DNA of 64,000 bases from Ignavibacteriales bacterium UBA1304. GTDB lineage: Bacteria; Bacteroidota; Ignavibacteria; Ignavibacteriales; Ignavibacteriaceae. The DNA lies in NCBI GenBank assembly GCA_002307295.1, contig DBTY01000017.1:155495-219494 (forward strand), read 5' to 3'. Of the stretch, positions 7,387 through 15,260 are shown one piece after another. Under the pieces are notes generated by a model. That model was given only the letters and a program-made list of their open reading frames with translations. It did no database searches and had not been told where the DNA came from. A program made the translations under genes and the position numbers. The first letter of the stretch is position 1; every line of letters begins with the position of its first letter.

Positions 7387-8700
7387 ATGTGTTCGGTAGT
7401 AGCTAAAGGGAATTACAAGGTCAAGGATATTAATCTTGCCGAGTGGGGAAGAAAAGAAATTCGCCTTGCCGAGGCAGAAATGCCTGGATTGATGTCTTTA
7501 AGAAAAGAATACGGCCCTTCTCAACCGCTGAAAGGCGCAAGAATTGCCGGATGTCTTCATATGACTATTCAAACTGCTGTTTTGATTGAAACTCTTGTCG
7601 ATCTTGGCGCAGAAGTTCAATGGTCTTCATGCAACATCTTTTCTACTCAGGATCATGCGGCTGCGGCTATTGCCGCTGCGGGCGTGCCTGTTTTTGCATG
7701 GAAAGGGATGAACGCTGAAGAATTTGACTGGTGTATTGAACAAACTATATTTTTTGGTCCGGATAAGAAACCGCTTAATATGATTCTTGACGATGGCGGA
7801 GATTTGACGAATATGGTTTTAGATAAATATCCTGAATTGGTCAAAGGCGTAAAAGGAATTTCGGAAGAAACCACTACCGGCGTACACAGATTATACGAAA
7901 GAGCAAGAAAAGGAACTTTACCGCTTCCTGCTTTTAACGTTAACGATTCGGTTACAAAATCTAAATTTGATAACAAATATGGCTGCCGCGAGTCTTTGGT
8001 AGACGCTATCAGAAGAGCTACCGATTTAATGCTTGCCGGAAAAGTTGGCGTTGTTGCCGGTTATGGCGACGTTGGCAAAGGTTCGGCAGAAGCTTTGAAA
8101 AACGCTCATATGAGGGTTATTGTTACAGAAGTAGATCCAATATGCGCTCTTCAGGCCGCTATGGAAGGTTATCAGGTTAAGAAGATGTCAGACGCTGTTA
8201 AAGAAGCTGATATAGTTGTAACCTGCACAGGCAATATGAAAATAGTAACGGAAGAACACTTCCGTTTGATGAAAGATAAAACTGTAGTTTGTAATATCGG
8301 GCATTTCGATACTGAAATTGATATGGCCTGGTTAAACGCAAACTATGGCGCTACTAAAAATACAATTAAACCTCAGGTCGATCAATATACTATTGACGGA
8401 AAAGATATAATTGTATTAGCCGAAGGCAGACTTGTTAATCTTGGATGCGCTACCGGTCATCCTTCTTTTGTTATGTCTAACTCGTTTACAAATCAGGTAT
8501 TGGCTCAGATAGAGCTTTGGTTACATGCCGATAAGTATGAAAACAAAGTATATATGCTGCCAAAAAATCTTGATGAAAAAGTGGCGCGTTTGCATTTAGC
8601 TAAGATTGGAGCGGAGCTTGATACCTTATCTCCTCAACAGGCTGAATATATCGGCGTTACTGTAGAAGGTCCATTTAAACCGGATTACTACAGATATTAA
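7387..8700 (+). CDS. ahcY: Adenosylhomocysteinase
   Basis: Hydrolyses S-adenosylhomocysteine to homocysteine and adenosine, removing the inhibitor formed when SAM is used. The 437-residue protein shows the substrate-binding region CLHMTIQTAVLIETL, the STQDHAAAAIA loop, the NAD-binding Rossmann motif GYGDVGKGSAEALK and the C-terminal GCATGHPSFVMSNSF and KPDYYRY motifs. Its length is that of the form without the roughly 40-residue insertion found in many proteobacterial enzymes. GAGAGGATT before the ATG is a reasonable ribosome site. It is the last gene of the SAM cycle operon. Confidence 0.97.
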   Translation: MCSVVAKGNYKVKDINLAEWGRKEIRLAEAEMPGLMSLRKEYGPSQPLKGARIAGCLHMTIQTAVLIETLVDLGAEVQWSSCNIFSTQDHAAAAIAAAGVPVFAWKGMNAEEFDWCIEQTIFFGPDKKPLNMILDDGGDLTNMVLDKYPELVKGVKGISEETTTGVHRLYERARKGTLPLPAFNVNDSVTKSKFDNKYGCRESLVDAIRRATDLMLAGKVGVVAGYGDVGKGSAEALKNAHMRVIVTEVDPICALQAAMEGYQVKKMSDAVKEADIVVTCTGNMKIVTEEHFRLMKDKTVVCNIGHFDTEIDMAWLNANYGATKNTIKPQVDQYTIDGKDIIVLAEGRLVNLGCATGHPSFVMSNSFTNQVLAQIELWLHADKYENKVYMLPKNLDEKVARLHLAKIGAELDTLSPQQAEYIGVTVEGPFKPDYYRY

Positions 8701-8732
8701 TTGTTTTGGCGCTTACAGGCTCTGAACTATTT

Positions 8733-8757
8733 AACCCCGGCTTGCCGGGGTTTTTTT
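8733..8757 (+). terminator. Rho-independent terminator after ahcY
   Basis: The stem AACCCCGG / CCGGGGTT closes a CTTG loop and is followed by a run of seven T. It lies 32 bases after the ahcY stop and ends the nucleotidyltransferase-metK-ahcY operon. Confidence 0.92.
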
Positions 8758-8812
8758 ATGTTTTTTGCTCGAACGTTATTTTAGATCGATTACCTCCAAC
8801 GGAGAACGATAT

Positions 8813-9748
8813 CTAAATTTCTATTATGCGCTGTTTTCTTTTTGGGAGAAGATGTTGGCGTACGGCTGTTTTTATTTCTGTCTCTAAGGCTTCAAAAATT
8901 CGTTTACGCGCAAAATGCAAATTAGTAATTAAGCTGATTTCTCTAACGGGAGCCGGCTGGTTAAAATATCTTAACCTGTTTTTTTGAGAATCGGTAAAAC
9001 TTAAAGTCGCTAATTCGGGCGTTATTGTTAAACCGCCATTTAATTCTACCATTTTAATTAAAGACTCGATACTGCCGGTTTCATAGCGGATATCCAAAAA
9101 TTGCGGGCAGCTGTTGCGTAATTCGCAAAGGTTCATTATTTGCGAGCGTAAACAATGGCCGTCCTCTAAAAGCCATAAATGATCCGCCTCTATATCTTTG
9201 GCGCAAATCAATTTCTTTTTTAATATTTTTTCGTCTGACGATGCGAAGACCAATAATTCCTCTTTATAAAGAGGGGTTTCTTTTATATTGTGTAATTTCA
9301 GGGGTGTGGCGGCTATCCCTATGTCTAATTCGCCCTGAATAAGTTTCTCAATTATTAGTTCAGTTGTTAGTTCAGATATTATTAACTTTATTCGGTTATA
9401 TTTTTGCGCAAATTGTTTGATAAACAGAGGCAGCAGAAAAGGAGCCGCAGTAGGGATTACTCCAATTTTTAATTCGCCGTTCAAGCCTCCATTAATTTCT
9501 GCCGCGGCGTCTTTTAGGGTCGCAGCTTCCTGAACTATGCGCTGCGCCCTTTCAATAATTATTAATCCGGCTTTGGTTGGCGTAATTGGAGATTTTTTTC
9601 TGTCGAACAGGATTACGTCAAGTTCGCCTTCGAGTTTTTGTATCATCATGCTTAATGTAGGCTGAGTTACAAAGCAGCAGCTTGCCGCTTTGGCAAAACT
9701 GCGGAGAGAATAAACCGCAGTAATATATTCTAACTGTTGAAGATTCAT
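8813..9748 (-). CDS. oxyR: Hydrogen peroxide sensor and regulator OxyR (LysR family)
   Basis: A 311-residue LysR-type regulator. The N-terminal winged helix-turn-helix (residues 1-60) has the typical SFAKAASCCFVTQPTLSMMI helix. The effector domain carries EDGHCLRSQIMNLC, which puts cysteines at positions 199 and 208, the same numbers and spacing as the redox pair of E. coli OxyR. Peroxide would oxidise them to a disulfide and switch the protein to an activator. It is divergent from dps and katA, the classic OxyR targets. A sequence matching one OxyR half-site lies six bases upstream of its own start, suggesting autoregulation. Residues 24-25 are a second Cys pair (CC) in the DNA-binding domain, which is uncommon. 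Confidence 0.93.
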   Translation of the reverse strand: MNLQQLEYITAVYSLRSFAKAASCCFVTQPTLSMMIQKLEGELDVILFDRKKSPITPTKAGLIIIERAQRIVQEAATLKDAAAEINGGLNGELKIGVIPTAAPFLLPLFIKQFAQKYNRIKLIISELTTELIIEKLIQGELDIGIAATPLKLHNIKETPLYKEELLVFASSDEKILKKKLICAKDIEADHLWLLEDGHCLRSQIMNLCELRNSCPQFLDIRYETGSIESLIKMVELNGGLTITPELATLSFTDSQKNRLRYFNQPAPVREISLITNLHFARKRIFEALETEIKTAVRQHLLPKRKQRIIEI

Positions 9749-9753
9749 TGCTT

Positions 9754-9768
9754 ATAGACGCCATCTAT
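9754..9768. promoter_or_regulatory. OxyR-type half-site between oxyR and dps
   Basis: The sequence is ATAG-ACGCCAT-CTAT. The known OxyR element is ATAGnTnnnAnCTAT, and this matches nine of the ten fixed bases. It is six bases from the oxyR start and 79 bases from the dps start. A second site seven bases further on, as required in E. coli, is only weakly conserved. Confidence 0.6.
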
Positions 9769-9847
9769 GATGTTATAAAGTAATTCAATTTGATTTATCG
9801 AAATATAACGGCTAATTTCATTTCAACAAAATAAAAAAGGAGCGAAA

Positions 9848-10327
9848 ATGAAACTAGAATTAAATAACATTGGTTTAGACAAAGAATTGACAAAAAAGCT
9901 ATCTGAAAAATTAAATCTTCTTTTAGCTGATTATCAGATTTTTTATATCAATACCCGCGGTTATCATTGGAACATAAAAGGAGACAAGTTTTTTGAATTA
10001 CACTTAAAATTCGAAGAATTGTATAACGATCTTCAGTTAAAAAACGACGAAATTGCTGAGCGTATTTTAACGCTGGGAGATACCCCCTGCCATAGTTATT
10101 CCGGTTATCTTAAAATATCCCAAATACGCGAATCCGAAAATGTAACAGACGGCAGACAAGCCATAGCGGAAATAATAAAATCGTTTGCTGCAATCCTCCT
10201 CCTCCAGCGCGAAATACTAAAACTAGCCGAAGGAGCAAACGATGAAGGAACTAACGCTTTAATGAGCGACTATATCCGACAACAGGAAAAACTGGTATGG
10301 ATGTATTCTGCATTTATTAATAAATAA
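9848..10327 (+). CDS. dps: Dps-family mini-ferritin
   Basis: Forms a 12-subunit cage that oxidises ferrous iron with hydrogen peroxide and stores it, protecting DNA from Fenton chemistry. The 159-residue protein has the ferroxidase signature YHWNIKGDKFFELHLKFEEL with the His, Asp and Glu ligands shared between subunits (about residues 37-56), followed by YNDLQLKNDEIAERI. AAGGAGCG precedes the ATG. The katA start is 14 bp downstream, so the two are one transcript. Regulation by the divergent OxyR is expected from the site upstream. Confidence 0.92.
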   Translation: MKLELNNIGLDKELTKKLSEKLNLLLADYQIFYINTRGYHWNIKGDKFFELHLKFEELYNDLQLKNDEIAERILTLGDTPCHSYSGYLKISQIRESENVTDGRQAIAEIIKSFAAILLLQREILKLAEGANDEGTNALMSDYIRQQEKLVWMYSAFINK

Positions 10328-10341
10328 CTAAAGGAAACAGT

Positions 10342-11835
10342 ATGAAAGAAGAAGACAAAAAACTGACATCCGCTTCCGGGAAGCCATACTACGAACACGA
10401 AGACTCGTTGACTGCCGGACCGCGGGGACAAATGCTGATTCAGGATTATATATTCCACGAAAAAACAGCCCATTTTAACCGGGAGCGTATTCCTGAAAGA
10501 GTAGTTCACGCAAAGGGTTCCGGCGCATATGGTGTGTTTTCTGTAACAAACGATATTACCGATTTTTGCCGGGCTAAGTTATTCGATAAAATTGGAGCTA
10601 CATGCAGAGTATTTGTCCGGTTTTCTACCGTAGGCGGCGAAAAAGGCAGCGCAGATACGGAAAGGGATCCGAGAGGGTTTGCGATAAAATTCTATACTGA
10701 AGAAGGGAATTGGGATCTTGTAGGCAACAACACTCCTGTTTTTTTTATTAAGGATCCCAAAAAATTTGACGATTTTATTCATACGCAAAAAAGAGATCCG
10801 GGAACGAACCTAAAGAGCCCTACAATGATGTGGGACTATTGGTCTCTGAACCCGGAAAGTCTGCATCAGGTTTTTATTCTTATGAGCGGACGCGGAACGC
10901 CGTACGGTTACCGTTATATGCACGGATTTAGCAGCCATACATTTTCAATGCTCAATAAAAACAACAAAAGAGTCTGGGTTAAATTTCATTTTAAATCGCA
11001 GCAGGGAATAAAAAACTTTACCGGTCCGGAAGCTGATGAAATGAGGGGTAAAGACCCAGATTTTGCGCAGCGAGATTTAATTGACGCAATTAACAGAAAA
11101 GATTTCCCACGCTGGACCCTGAAAATACAGGTTATGACCGAGGAGCAGGCAAAAGTATTTAAATGGAATCCTTTTGACATAACAAAAATTTGGCCGCATA
11201 AAGATTTTCCGCTTATTGAGGCTGGCGTAATGGAGCTGAACGAAATCCCAGCTAATTATTTTGCAGAAGTTGAACAGGCAGCTTTTGCGCCTGCTCGTGT
11301 AATTGACGGGATAGGATATTCCCCGGATAAAATGCTGCAAGGAAGGCTGCTTTCTTATCCGGATGCGCAGCGTTACAGACTGGGCGCTAATTATGAACAA
11401 ATCCCCGTAAATAGGTGCCCTTATGAGGTTAATAATTATCAAAGAGACGGTTCCATGCGCGTTGACGGCAATAGAGGGGGAAATCCAAATTATTTTCCAA
11501 ACAGCTTCGATAATATCAAGCCGGACGCGAAATACAAGGAAACTCCTTTGCCTTTAGATTCTGCTGTCGCCGACTGGTATGATAGAAACTCTCCCGGCGA
11601 AGACGATCACTATTCGCAGCCTGCAAAGTTGTTTAACGACGTTTTTTCTGATTCTGATAGGGAAGAGATGATTAGCAATATAGTCCGTTCAATGAATGGA
11701 ATTTCTGGCGTAAAAAGAGATGAGATTATTAACAGGCAATTATGTCATTTCTTTAGGGCGGAACCCAAGCTTGGCGCGGCGATTGCAAAAGGTCTAAACG
11801 TTAATGTTGACGGGTTTGTTCACAAGAGCAATTAA
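10342..11835 (+). CDS. katA: Monofunctional haem catalase
   Basis: Converts hydrogen peroxide to water and oxygen. At 497 residues it is a small-subunit (clade 3 type) catalase. Essential parts are visible: distal His56 in ERVVHAKGSGAYG, catalytic Asn in DLVGNNTPVFF (residues 129-130), the RFSTVGGEKGSADTERDPRG haem-binding segment and the proximal tyrosine in RLLSYPDAQRYRLG. No signal peptide is seen, so it is cytoplasmic. AAAGGAAAC precedes the ATG. It follows dps in the same transcript. Confidence 0.96.
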   Translation: MKEEDKKLTSASGKPYYEHEDSLTAGPRGQMLIQDYIFHEKTAHFNRERIPERVVHAKGSGAYGVFSVTNDITDFCRAKLFDKIGATCRVFVRFSTVGGEKGSADTERDPRGFAIKFYTEEGNWDLVGNNTPVFFIKDPKKFDDFIHTQKRDPGTNLKSPTMMWDYWSLNPESLHQVFILMSGRGTPYGYRYMHGFSSHTFSMLNKNNKRVWVKFHFKSQQGIKNFTGPEADEMRGKDPDFAQRDLIDAINRKDFPRWTLKIQVMTEEQAKVFKWNPFDITKIWPHKDFPLIEAGVMELNEIPANYFAEVEQAAFAPARVIDGIGYSPDKMLQGRLLSYPDAQRYRLGANYEQIPVNRCPYEVNNYQRDGSMRVDGNRGGNPNYFPNSFDNIKPDAKYKETPLPLDSAVADWYDRNSPGEDDHYSQPAKLFNDVFSDSDREEMISNIVRSMNGISGVKRDEIINRQLCHFFRAEPKLGAAIAKGLNVNVDGFVHKSN

Positions 11836-11863
11836 AACAAAATAATTCTTACAATTTTTAGGG

Positions 11864-11906
11864 ACGTTGCAATTATTTTCAGAATGATGGACGTCCTTAA
11901 TTTTTA
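11864..11906 (+). terminator. Possible terminator after katA
   Basis: GGGACGT and ACGTCC arms about 22 bases apart are followed by TTAATTTTT. The loop is long and the stem short, so this is a weak candidate. Confidence 0.35.
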
Positions 11907-11936
11907 AGCGCTCAGGGGCAGGGTTATTTTTGAGGG

Positions 11937-13412
11937 TTAATTATTCCTGATTCTTTTCATAAGCGCAAGTTCGTAAAGACGCATGTATTTTTTAGCGGAA
12001 CTATTCCATGAAAAATCTTTTATCATTCCGTTATATTGAATTTTCGCCCATATCTTTTTATTATGGAACGCGTTTATCGCTTTCTGTATAGTTGAAATTA
12101 ATTCGAATGGATCCGGTTTATTAAACGAAAAACCATTGCCTGTTTCTTCTCCTTTAGCTTTGTATGCAGGCCAGTCCTGCACAGTATCGGCAAGTCCGCC
12201 TGTATTCCTTACAATTGGAACCGTTCCATATTTTAAGCTGTAAATCTGATTCAATCCGCATGGTTCATAATGCGAAGGCATAAGAAACATATCGGCTCCG
12301 GCTTCAATTAGATGAGGCAAAACATTATTAAACCCAATATAATTAGCTATTTTATGCGGATATAACCGCGTAAGCTCTCTGAACATATTTTCATATTCCG
12401 GCTCGCCCCCGCCTACTATAACCCATTGAGCGTCAAGCGTTAAAAGCTGCGGAGCCGCTAATGCAAAAATATCAAACCCTTTTTGGGCTACTAACCGGGA
12501 GATCATTCCTATTACTGGAGTTTCTTCATTAAAAGGGAGGTGCAGATTTTCAAGCAGATATTTCTTATTTTTTATTTTGCCCGAAAGACCGTTAAAGGAA
12601 TAATGAAAAGGGATGTGCTTGTCAACTTCCGGGTTCCAGATCGTATAGTCTATTCCGTTAATAATTCCGTAAAGATCGTTTTTGCGGTAGTTGAGAATTC
12701 CTTCCATTCCTGCGCCGTATTGGCTGCCCAGAATTTCTCTTGCATAAGTTTCGCTTACTGTGTTTATAACTTCGGCATAACTTAGTCCGGCTTTTAAAAA
12801 GCTGATATCGCCCCAGGTTTCAATTGGGCTGTTTGGATAAAACAGATCCCGGCGTATTTCAGCCTTGTCAACCGTTCTAGAAGAAAATCTGCCCTGATAG
12901 CCTACGTTATGTATAGTCATAGTAGTCGCGGTTCTGTCAAACAATTTATCCCAGGAATAATTGTCCTTTAGATAAAGCGGAATTAATCCGGTTTGCCAAT
13001 CGTTACAGCTTACTACATCGGGAGCCCATTTTAGTCTCTGTAGCGTTTCAATTACAGCTTTAGAAAATAAAATGAATCTTTCGTCTTCGTCATCGTCGTT
13101 TGTATAAAGAAGTTCGCGATGATAATATTTTGGGCAGTCGATAAAATATACCGCCACATTAGAATTGGGTAAAAAGCCTTTAAGCACATGAACTATATTT
13201 ACAGAACCGGCTACTCTGATTGGCATTTCGCCAATATCCCAGCAGTAGCTCAATTCATACAACGACTCGTCGATTGAGTAGTATTTGGGTATAAATAATT
13301 TAACTTCGTTTCCGAGTTCTGCAAGAGCTTTGGGTAAAGCTCCCGCAACGTCGGCAAGGCCGCCTGTTTTTACAAAAGGCACTGCTTCCGAAGCTACATA
13401 AGCAATTTTCAT
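11937..13412 (-). CDS. glgA: Glycogen (starch) synthase, ADP-glucose type
   Basis: Extends alpha-1,4-glucan chains from ADP-glucose in the cytosol. The GT5 signature SEAVPFVKTGGLADVAGALP is present at residues 8-27, with the KTGGL nucleotide-sugar lysine. The GT-B C-terminal half has ISRLVAQKGFD (about residues 308-318), and the catalytic glutamate region MPSHYEPCGLNQIYSLKYG followed by RNTGGLADTV. Its 491 residues are typical. It stands alone; other glycogen genes are not in the window. The upstream 280 bp shared with the next gene contains only imperfect inverted repeats. Confidence 0.95.
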   Translation of the reverse strand: MKIAYVASEAVPFVKTGGLADVAGALPKALAELGNEVKLFIPKYYSIDESLYELSYCWDIGEMPIRVAGSVNIVHVLKGFLPNSNVAVYFIDCPKYYHRELLYTNDDDEDERFILFSKAVIETLQRLKWAPDVVSCNDWQTGLIPLYLKDNYSWDKLFDRTATTMTIHNVGYQGRFSSRTVDKAEIRRDLFYPNSPIETWGDISFLKAGLSYAEVINTVSETYAREILGSQYGAGMEGILNYRKNDLYGIINGIDYTIWNPEVDKHIPFHYSFNGLSGKIKNKKYLLENLHLPFNEETPVIGMISRLVAQKGFDIFALAAPQLLTLDAQWVIVGGGEPEYENMFRELTRLYPHKIANYIGFNNVLPHLIEAGADMFLMPSHYEPCGLNQIYSLKYGTVPIVRNTGGLADTVQDWPAYKAKGEETGNGFSFNKPDPFELISTIQKAINAFHNKKIWAKIQYNGMIKDFSWNSSAKKYMRLYELALMKRIRNN

Positions 13413-13693
13413 GTTTGTATAATGACTTTATTTTTGCGATTTTAATAATGTAAAAATAGCTAAAAAATATTTTAGTAACTTTAAAATAAATTAACGCTGG
13501 TTTATTTATATTGCAAGCTTTAAAACGAAAGCTTTGTTTTATGAAGCCTGCTAATCAACCTTCTCCTCTAATAATCCCGTTATCTACTGAAGCTTTGTAA
13601 GACAAAGTCGTTTTATGCATTTTTAATAATAGTATTGTTATTAAAACTAAATATTAACAACTTTAAAAGACTAATTTAAATTAATATACCCAA

Positions 13694-14614
13694 ATGAGTA
13701 AAAAAATAGTAGTTACGGGAGCCGCAGGCCTTATAGGAAGCGCTCTTTGTCGGACTCTTGCAGAGCGAGGCGACGAAATAACTGTTTTTACGCGGAATCC
13801 TAATACGGCAAAAAACAAATTGCCGTTTGCTAAGGAATTTGTTAAATGGGATACTTATAGCTCCGCCGATTACTCAGAATACATTGAAGGGAAAAACGCT
13901 GTAATACACCTTGCCGGGGCTAGCGTGGCTGGTGAAAAATGGACGGAAGCTTATAAAAAAGAAATCCTTTCGAGCAGAATTATTTCCACAAACGCTTTGG
14001 TAAGCTCTATTGCTAAATGCAAAACTAAACCGGATGTTTTTGTTTGCGCTTCTGCAATTGGATATTACGGTTCAAGGAAAGATGAAGTTATTACCGAGGC
14101 GACCGCTGCTGGAGACGATTTTCTTGCCGGGGTTTGCAAAGAATGGGAACGGGCGGCATGCGAAGTTGAACCGCTTGGAGTTAGAAGAGTGAGCGTAAGG
14201 ACAGGGATAGCGCTCGATAAAAACGGCGGCGCGCTGGCAAAAATGTTAACGTCATTCCGTCTTTTTGCTGGAGGTCCTCTTGGTTCTGGCGGTCAATGGT
14301 TCCCATGGATTCACTTGCGCGACCTGTGCAATATTTATATTTATGCTTTGGACGATAAATATTTGAACGAAGAAATAAACGCAGTTTCTCCCAACCCGGT
14401 TACTATGAGGGAATTTGCTAATATCCTTGGGCGCGTAATGAGAAGGCCTTCAAAGTTTAAGGTTCCGGAGTTTGCGCTCCGTTTATTGTTAGGCGAAGGA
14501 GCCGATGCGGTTCTGGCAAGTCAAAGAGCCATCCCGCAAAAATTAATAAACGCCGGGTTTAAATTTGAATTTACAAAGCTCGAAGAGGCTTTAAAAGACA
14601 TTTTAAATAAATAA
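13694..14614 (+). CDS. TIGR01777-family epimerase (YfcH/SulA-like SDR protein)
   Basis: An extended short-chain dehydrogenase of 306 residues. The N-terminal Rossmann motif VTGAAGLIGSALCRTL (residues 7-22) is clear, as is the conserved HLAGASVAGEKWTE stretch that defines this family. The active-site region SAIGYYG keeps a Tyr. The C-terminal DUF1731 segment starts around residue 250 with VPEFALRLLLGEGADAVLASQRAIP. The substrate is unknown in the whole family; links with cell division were suggested in some species. No clear ribosome site precedes the ATG. It is followed by a repeat and then rpiB. Confidence 0.88.
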   Translation: MSKKIVVTGAAGLIGSALCRTLAERGDEITVFTRNPNTAKNKLPFAKEFVKWDTYSSADYSEYIEGKNAVIHLAGASVAGEKWTEAYKKEILSSRIISTNALVSSIAKCKTKPDVFVCASAIGYYGSRKDEVITEATAAGDDFLAGVCKEWERAACEVEPLGVRRVSVRTGIALDKNGGALAKMLTSFRLFAGGPLGSGGQWFPWIHLRDLCNIYIYALDDKYLNEEINAVSPNPVTMREFANILGRVMRRPSKFKVPEFALRLLLGEGADAVLASQRAIPQKLINAGFKFEFTKLEEALKDILNK

Positions 14615-14643
14615 TTGAGTTTGCGCAAAAATCTGCGTAACGC

Positions 14644-14720
14644 ATTGTCATTCCCGTGAAAACGGGAATCCATTATTTGTACTTAGTAGAGATTCCCACT
14701 TTTTTTTGTGGGAATGACAT
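14644..14720. repeat. Palindromic MITE-like element with TGTCATTCCC ends
   Basis: The ends ATTGTCATTCCC and GGGAATGACAT are inverted copies. Inside are two hairpins: ATTCCCG/CGGGAAT (14650-14669) and ATTCCCAC/GTGGGAAT with a T8 loop (14692-14715). A shorter relative lies at 42112-42145. Such TGTCATTCCC palindromes occur between genes of many bacteria. Confidence 0.75.
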
Positions 14721-14786
14721 TGAGTTCGTGACGTTTTTTGCGTATAGCGAGTATATGATAATTAATAAAAAATAAAACGGATAAAA

Positions 14787-15233
14787 ATGAAAATAGTTAT
14801 AGCGTCAGACCATGCAGGGTATGAAATGAAAAACGATTTAGTCAGATGGCTAAAGGAAAATTCATTTGAAGTTGAAGACTTAGGGAATAAAGAATATGAT
14901 TCAAAGGACGACTACCCGGTATTTGCCGCCGCGGTGTCTACAAGAATATCAAACAAAACGGCAGATAAAGGCATTATACTTTGCGGTAGCGGAGTAGGAG
15001 CCTGTATTGCAGCTAATAAATTTGTAGGGGTAAGAGCTTCAGTCTGCCACGATATTTATTCGGCTAAACAAGGCGTAGATCACGACGATATGAATGTGCT
15101 CTGTCTTGGCGCAAGAATTATTGGCATAGCGCTGGCAAAAGAGCTTGTTTCTGGCTTTGTTAATACGCAATTTAGCAATGAAGAAAGACATCTTAGACGC
15201 TTAGAGAAAGTTGCGGAATTTGAAAAACATTAA
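14787..15233 (+). CDS. rpiB: Ribose-5-phosphate isomerase B
   Basis: Interconverts ribose-5-phosphate and ribulose-5-phosphate in the pentose phosphate pathway. The 148-residue LacAB/RpiB fold has IASDHAGYEMK at residues 5-15, the catalytic cysteine in GIILCGSGVGACIAANK and the DDMNVLCLGARIIG motif. No competing start is near. Pgi follows 27 bp downstream, so both sugar isomerases are probably co-transcribed. Confidence 0.94.
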   Translation: MKIVIASDHAGYEMKNDLVRWLKENSFEVEDLGNKEYDSKDDYPVFAAAVSTRISNKTADKGIILCGSGVGACIAANKFVGVRASVCHDIYSAKQGVDHDDMNVLCLGARIIGIALAKELVSGFVNTQFSNEERHLRRLEKVAEFEKH

Positions 15234-15260
15234 TTTTTAAACAATATAATGGATTGAATA

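Noticed and set aside
14615..14786. Small RNA gene in the palindromic region
   Set aside because: The structure is explained by a dispersed TGTCATTCCC repeat and there is no separate promoter or terminator evidence.
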